Positions 59,745 to 64,000 of a DNA stretch of 64,000 nucleotides are shown here, piece after piece. Source of the DNA: Hoeflea_A sp965228435. GTDB lineage: Bacteria; Pseudomonadota; Alphaproteobacteria; Rhizobiales; Rhizobiaceae. The translations under genes and the position numbers were made by a program. The DNA is taken from the NCBI GenBank assembly GCA_965228435.1, contig OZ245818.1:2170001-2234000 (forward strand). The letters are read 5' to 3'. The notes under the pieces are model-generated. The model saw nothing but the letters and a program-made list of their open reading frames with translations. It was not told the origin of the DNA and did no database searches. The stretch's first letter is position 1. Each line of letters begins with the position of its first letter.

Positions 59745-61369
59745 GCGAGCCGCTGCTTTCCATCCGCGACCTGTCGGTTGCCTTCCAGCAGGACGGCCAG
59801 AAAACGCTGGCCGTCGACCGCGTGTCCTTCGACATCCAGCCGGGCGAAAGCGTCGCCCTGGTCGGCGAATCCGGGTCCGGCAAGTCGGTCACGGCCCTGT
59901 CGGTGCTGAAGCTGCTGCCCTATCCGGCCGCCAGCCATCCGGGCGGTCAAATTCTCTACAAGGGACAGGACCTGCTGTCGACGTCCGAGCGCGATTTGCG
60001 GCAAACGCGCGGCAACGACATCACCATGATCTTCCAGGAACCGATGACGTCGCTCAATCCGCTGCATTCGGTGGAGCGTCAAATCGGCGAAATTCTGGGA
60101 TTGCACCAGGGTCTGTTCGACGCGGCGGCGCGCGACCGCATCCTTGAACTGCTGCACCAGGTCGGCATCCAGGAACCGGAGAAACGCCTCAGTGCCTATC
60201 CGCACGAATTGTCGGGCGGCCAGCGCCAGCGGGTGATGATCGCCATGGCGCTTGCCAACCGGCCGGACCTGCTGATTGCCGACGAGCCGACGACGGCGCT
60301 CGACGTGACGGTGCAGGCACAGATCCTCGAACTGCTCGAAAAGCTCAAATCCGAGCACAAGATGTCGATGCTGTTCATCACCCATGATCTCGGCATCGTG
60401 CGCAAGATCTCCGATCGGGTCTGCGTGATGACCAATGGCGAGATCGTCGAAACCGGACCGACGAAGGAAATCTTCGACAACCCGCAGCATCCCTATACCC
60501 GGCATCTGCTGGCCGCCGAGCCGAAAGGCGATCCACCGAAAACGGACGATAGCGCGCCGATCGTCATCGAGGGCAACGATGTGCGCGTCTGGTTTCCGAT
60601 CAAGAAGGGCCTGCTGCGGCGCACCGCCGGCTATATCAAGGCGGTCGACGGCATCGATCTCACCCTGCGTGAGGGACAGACGCTCGGGATCGTTGGCGAA
60701 TCCGGCTCGGGCAAGACGACGCTCGGCCTGGCACTGACGCGGCTGATTTCGTCGAAGGGCCGCATTGGTTTCGTTGGCAATGATATCAACACCTATTCCT
60801 TTGCCGCCATGAAGCCGTTGCGCAACCAGATGCAGGTGGTGTTTCAGGACCCGTTCGGTTCGCTGTCACCGCGTATGTCGATTGCCGACATCGTGGCCGA
60901 GGGCCTGCGCGTGCACGAGCCAAACCTCAGTGCCGACGATCGCGACCGCAAGGTGGCGGAGGTGCTTGAAGAGGTGGGGCTCGATGCGACGACCCGCTGG
61001 CGCTATCCGCACGAGTTCTCAGGCGGCCAGCGGCAGCGCATCGCCATTGCCCGCGCCATGGTGCTCAACCCGCGCTTCGTCATGCTCGATGAGCCGACTT
61101 CGGCGCTCGACATGAGCGTGCAGGCGCAGGTGGTCGACCTGCTGCGCAAGCTGCAGCGCGACCACAACCTGGCCTATCTGTTCATCAGCCACGACCTCAA
61201 AGTGGTGCGGGCGCTCGCCAACAACGTCATCGTCATGCGTTCGGGGAAAGTGGTGGAACAGGGTCCGTCGGAACAGGTTTTCGATGAGCCGCAGACAGAC
61301 TACACCAAGGCACTGATGGCAGCGGCCTTCGATCTGGAAACGGCAGCGACGGGTGTAGTCAGCGACTGA
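59741..61369 (+). CDS. yejF: ABC transporter duplicated ATP-binding protein YejF
   Basis: A 542-residue protein with two fused ATPase domains. Walker A motifs are GESGSGKSV near 44-52 and GESGSGKTT near 320-328; signatures are LSGGQRQRV and FSGGQRQRI; Walker B are LLIADEPTTALD and FVMLDEPTSALD. This tandem layout is what distinguishes YejF-type from separate DppD/DppF pairs. It energises YejB/YejE. It is the last gene of the operon; an inverted-repeat element follows. Confidence 0.96.
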   Translation: MSEPLLSIRDLSVAFQQDGQKTLAVDRVSFDIQPGESVALVGESGSGKSVTALSVLKLLPYPAASHPGGQILYKGQDLLSTSERDLRQTRGNDITMIFQEPMTSLNPLHSVERQIGEILGLHQGLFDAAARDRILELLHQVGIQEPEKRLSAYPHELSGGQRQRVMIAMALANRPDLLIADEPTTALDVTVQAQILELLEKLKSEHKMSMLFITHDLGIVRKISDRVCVMTNGEIVETGPTKEIFDNPQHPYTRHLLAAEPKGDPPKTDDSAPIVIEGNDVRVWFPIKKGLLRRTAGYIKAVDGIDLTLREGQTLGIVGESGSGKTTLGLALTRLISSKGRIGFVGNDINTYSFAAMKPLRNQMQVVFQDPFGSLSPRMSIADIVAEGLRVHEPNLSADDRDRKVAEVLEEVGLDATTRWRYPHEFSGGQRQRIAIARAMVLNPRFVMLDEPTSALDMSVQAQVVDLLRKLQRDHNLAYLFISHDLKVVRALANNVIVMRSGKVVEQGPSEQVFDEPQTDYTKALMAAAFDLETAATGVVSD

Positions 61370-61387
61370 TCTTAGACAACGTTCAAG

Positions 61388-61474
61388 AATTTCGGGGACA
61401 GTTTACTTAATTCGATCACTGCCTTACATGATCGGTAACCCTCTGAAAGAATTAAGTAAACTGTCCCCGAAATT
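61388..61474. repeat. Inverted-repeat element with 26-bp perfect arms
   Basis: AATTTCGGGGACAGTTTACT... (26 bases, 61388-61413) returns exactly as its complement at 61449-61474, around a 35-base centre. The GGGGACAGTTTACTTAATT-type end is a motif I recall from repeats near REP-associated tyrosine (Y1) transposase genes in proteobacteria, so this may be a non-autonomous copy moved by such an enzyme. It also could end yejF transcription as a large hairpin, though no T-tract follows. Confidence 0.75.
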
Positions 61475-61500
61475 GCAGCCTCCCAGGAAAACAAGAACCG

Positions 61501-62370
61501 TCAGAAACCCGGGCGCCGGTACCCTGTGGGTTTGCCGTACAGCGCCGCTATTCGGTCAACTGCCTCCTTCAGCGGCTCGCGCACCACGCGCATGGCGTGG
61601 CCGCTGGCATGCAACATGATTTCGGCATCCGTCATCACACCGACATGACCTTTCCAGAACACCAGGTCGCCGCGCTGCAAGCCTGTTGCGCCCGGGCCGG
61701 GCTCGATCGCCTCTCCGACCGTTTTGCCCTGCATATCGGAATCCCGCTGCACGACATGACCGCACATCAGCGCGGCCAGGTGCACCAGGCCGGAGCAATC
61801 GAGACCGAAGCCTGATTTTCCGGCCCACAAATAGGGCGTTTCAAGGAACCGCTCGGCGACCGTCACGTAGTCTTCGAAGCGATGGGATAGCGGCTGTATG
61901 TGCGCGGCTATGACGGCCGTGCCATCGTCAAGAACAGCGTAATCCGTACCGCGGGTCTGCGCATAGTCGGCAATCCTCAAACGACTGCCCATGGAGCAGT
62001 CCATGCGCACCGGGTGACGAAGATCCGGGCCGGTATAGACGAACGTTCGCGGGACGACGACCACATGGGTCGCTGCATCACGCACCGGGCCGAGCGCCTG
62101 TGTCGGTACGTAGCCGACATAGCGATCGATGTCAGCCTGGACCCAACTCCAGCCGTTCGTCTCTTCGAACACCGAAATGGTCTCGCCGAGCAGCAACTGG
62201 CTACCGGCCTCGGATGTTTCGGTCGGTTCGTTCTTCATGTCGACGACGGATGCGACGACCTGAGCCGGTGACCCGGTGACGTATTCGGCGGCGTCAACCG
62301 AGCTTTTCAGTGCAATGTCGGCGCGATCCGGTCGATAGACATTCAGGCGCTTGTCCAAAAGTGTGTTCAC
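61501..62370 (-). CDS. NlpC/P60-family cell-wall hydrolase with SH3 domains
   Basis: A 289-residue protein. The N-terminal half contains bacterial SH3-like modules (SQLLLGETISVFEETNGWSWVQADIDRYVGYV), the C-terminal half an NlpC/P60 domain with catalytic C192 in GLDCSGLVHLA and H242 in KGHVGVM. It likely cleaves gamma-D-glutamyl-diamino acid bonds in peptidoglycan peptides. No signal peptide is evident. Its start overlaps the end of the MarR gene by 4 bases. Confidence 0.92.
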   Translation of the reverse strand: MNTLLDKRLNVYRPDRADIALKSSVDAAEYVTGSPAQVVASVVDMKNEPTETSEAGSQLLLGETISVFEETNGWSWVQADIDRYVGYVPTQALGPVRDAATHVVVVPRTFVYTGPDLRHPVRMDCSMGSRLRIADYAQTRGTDYAVLDDGTAVIAAHIQPLSHRFEDYVTVAERFLETPYLWAGKSGFGLDCSGLVHLAALMCGHVVQRDSDMQGKTVGEAIEPGPGATGLQRGDLVFWKGHVGVMTDAEIMLHASGHAMRVVREPLKEAVDRIAALYGKPTGYRRPGF

Positions 62371-62717
62371 AGCGACAGCTCCGCTGCTTCCTCGACGATG
62401 ATATCGCCGAGCCGTTCAAGATAAAGCGCACCGGCAACGGTTCTCTGGATGATGACGTTGCGACGATCCTGCTCGTCGCGATGCCTTTGGACCAGGCCGC
62501 GAGCGCCCATGCTGTCGAGAGCTCGCGTGATGACCGGCTTGGTCACACCCAGCAGGGAGGCAAGCCCGCGCACGGTGTGCGGTGGGGGCACCAGATAGAT
62601 GTGAAGAAGGATGCTCAACTGCCGTGACGTCAAGTCGGGCGCGTCCGACCGGACCAGCTTCAGTGATGTTCCGTGCCACAGATGGAGTGCCTGCGAGGCG
62701 GTCAGCGAAACGCTCAT
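62367..62717 (-). CDS. MarR-family regulator, short form
   Basis: A 116-residue winged-helix protein: RQLSILLHIYLVPPPHTVRGLASLLGVTKPVITRALDSMGARGLVQRHRDEQDRRNVIIQRT includes the HTH and the DxxDRR wing. It is shorter than typical MarR proteins, keeping only short dimerisation helices. It lies between the aminopeptidase and NlpC/P60 genes on one strand, a layout I recall from other rhizobial genomes. Targets unknown. Confidence 0.85.
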   Translation of the reverse strand: MSVSLTASQALHLWHGTSLKLVRSDAPDLTSRQLSILLHIYLVPPPHTVRGLASLLGVTKPVITRALDSMGARGLVQRHRDEQDRRNVIIQRTVAGALYLERLGDIIVEEAAELSL

Positions 62718-62763
62718 GGTCGCTCAGAAATCCAAGCAATGCAGATATCGTTTCGCTACCGTA

Positions 62764-64000
62764 TCATTTGGCGTGCGGCGGGTCAAAACGCTCCGAAATC
62801 AGTTGGAACAGGGCGCGAATACCCTGAGCCTCGCCGCCGACGGGCGACCAGGGCCGCGCCTTCGGGTTCCAGGCATAGATATCCAGATGGATCCAGCTGT
62901 CGGCGTTCTCGACGAAGCGGTTGAGAAACAGGGCTGCGATCACCGAGCCGGCCATGCCGCCGGCCGGTGCGTTGTTGATATCAGCAACAGGCGAGGAAAG
63001 ATTGCGGTCGTAGCCCTTGTGCAACGGCATGCGCCAGAGCGGATCATGGGTCAGGCGGCCGGCCGCCATGAGTTCCTCGGCCAACGTGTCACCGTGGCAG
63101 TAGAACGGTGGCAGGTCGGGTCCGAGCGCCACCCGGGCCGCGCCAGTGAGGGTTGCCATGTCGACCATCAATGCCGGCTGTTCTTCATCGCCATAGGCCA
63201 TGGCATCGGCAAGAACCAGGCGCCCTTCGGCGTCCGTGTTGCCTATTTCGACTGTGATACCCTTGCGGCTTTTGAGAATGTCGCCGGGTCGGAAGGCGTT
63301 GCCTGAAATGGCGTTCTCGACGGCAGGAATGAGCACCCGCAGGCGTACCGGCAGGCGAGCCTGCATGATCATGGCGGCAAGGCCCAGCACATTGGCCGCG
63401 CCACCCATGTCCTTCTTCATCAACAGCATGCCCGCTGCCGGCTTGATGTCCAGCCCGCCTGTATCGAAGCAAACGCCCTTGCCGACCAGCGTCACCTTGG
63501 GCGCGTCTTCGGCGCCCCAGCGCAGATCGATGAGCCGCGGCGCCGATGCGCTGGCCCGCCCGACCGCGTGGATCATCGGAAAATTCTGCTGGAGCAGTGC
63601 ATCGCCTTCGATTGTTTCGACAACAGCTCCATGGCTTTCGCCGAGCTCCCGGACCGTCGCCTCCAGTTCGGCCGGGCCCATGTCATTCACCGGCGTGTTG
63701 ACCAGATCGCGCGCGAGATAGCAGCCGCTGAGTGTGCGCTCCAGCGCTGTTCGGTCCGCATTATCGGGAACGATCAGCCGAGGCTTCACAGCGTCGGATT
63801 TGCGGTAGCGGTCGAACCGATAGCGGCCAAGGCCGAAACCCAGCGCCAAAGCCTCTCCATTGGCGCCGGAGTTTTCCAGCCGCCAGACGCCTCCGGGAAG
63901 TCGTGTCGCCAGGGCACCCGCGATCAGCGGCTGGTCCTCGGCCGACACCCCAAGGCCAAACAAGGCTCCGGCAAGCGTGCCGTCATTGCCCGGCAATAGC
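62764..64000 (-). CDS. M17 leucyl aminopeptidase-family protein, N-terminus beyond window
   Basis: About 412 codons of an M17 metallopeptidase. The catalytic core is clear: LVGKGVCFDTGGLDIKPAAGMLLMKKDMGGAA (Lys and Asp ligands) and NTDAEGRLVLADAMAYG (Asp, Glu and Arg of the active site). The C-terminus is SERFDPPHAK. The frame is still open at 64000 with no convincing start, so the N-terminal domain is cut off by the window edge. It removes N-terminal residues from peptides in the cytosol. Confidence 0.93.
   Translation of the reverse strand, partial: LLPGNDGTLAGALFGLGVSAEDQPLIAGALATRLPGGVWRLENSGANGEALALGFGLGRYRFDRYRKSDAVKPRLIVPDNADRTALERTLSGCYLARDLVNTPVNDMGPAELEATVRELGESHGAVVETIEGDALLQQNFPMIHAVGRASASAPRLIDLRWGAEDAPKVTLVGKGVCFDTGGLDIKPAAGMLLMKKDMGGAANVLGLAAMIMQARLPVRLRVLIPAVENAISGNAFRPGDILKSRKGITVEIGNTDAEGRLVLADAMAYGDEEQPALMVDMATLTGAARVALGPDLPPFYCHGDTLAEELMAAGRLTHDPLWRMPLHKGYDRNLSSPVADINNAPAGGMAGSVIAALFLNRFVENADSWIHLDIYAWNPKARPWSPVGGEAQGIRALFQLISERFDPPHAK

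Noticed and set aside
1..64000. tRNA genes, rRNA genes, CRISPR arrays, replication origin, riboswitches
   Set aside because: None could be supported by eye; no cloverleaf with CCA-side T-loop, no regular spacer arrays and no known aptamer core were recognised.

Overview
The window looks like chromosomal DNA of an alphaproteobacterium of the order Hyphomicrobiales (Rhizobiales). This is inferred from high GC content, from family resemblance of the proteins, and from familiar rhizobial neighbourhoods: dnaX-ybaB near the 4.5S RNA gene, a HIT protein and nudC; kdsB-pheA next to a membrane-anchored cytochrome c; a yejABEF-type importer; and NlpC/P60-MarR-leucyl aminopeptidase. No rRNA, tRNA, CRISPR array, integrase or transposase gene was recognised.

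Layout. 1-5343: the N-terminus of a LysR regulator, a zinc-less MDR oxidoreductase, a second LysR regulator, a methyltransferase, and a GntR(YtrA)-ABC operon preceded by a perfect 10-bp palindromic operator. 5351-13095: information-processing and housekeeping block (acyl-CoA synthetase, ybaB, dnaX, DEDD exonuclease, RES/Xre toxin-antitoxin pair, SRP RNA, HIT protein, and nudC, which seems to start at AUU). 13098-20556: LysR, a tripartite tricarboxylate transporter, a sulfatase, and a TetR/Rieske oxygenase pair facing each other over two identical operators. 20612-28016: a cupin gene broken by a palindromic repeat, DUF1062, gshB, an AEC carrier, recR, an acetyltransferase, an IsdG-type haem monooxygenase, an ECF sigma/anti-sigma pair and DUF4399.

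28113-41964: a compact catabolic locus. It holds a Liv-type ABC importer, two unusual cytochromes P450, a 2Fe-2S ferredoxin, two short-chain dehydrogenases, an epoxide-hydrolase/NTF2-like protein, NIPSNAP, ThuA and VOC proteins, two amidohydrolases and a MarR regulator. Import, P450 oxidation with the encoded ferredoxin, alcohol oxidation and hydrolysis could form one pathway; the substrate is unknown.

42381-50600: a class III adenylate cyclase/TPR gene followed by a segment that looks acquired. A redox gene set (LysR, damaged AhpD-like gene, peroxiredoxin, membrane-redoxin fusion, SDR) lies between two roughly 427-bp direct repeats of the cyclase gene tail, and two unrecognised lower-GC genes follow. 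50847-64000: pheA and kdsB separated by the second copy of the palindromic repeat, cytochrome c, a five-gene peptide importer with two tandem binding proteins, an inverted-repeat element, an NlpC/P60 hydrolase, a MarR regulator and a truncated M17 aminopeptidase.

The most unusual signals are: (i) the 254-269 bp repeat whose core is conserved between copies while its outer arms differ completely yet stay self-complementary; (ii) the island bounded by diverged direct repeats of a host gene tail; (iii) the P450 locus, where both P450s lack the I-helix acid and both amidohydrolases have changed the usual terminal Asp; (iv) the AUU start of nudC.
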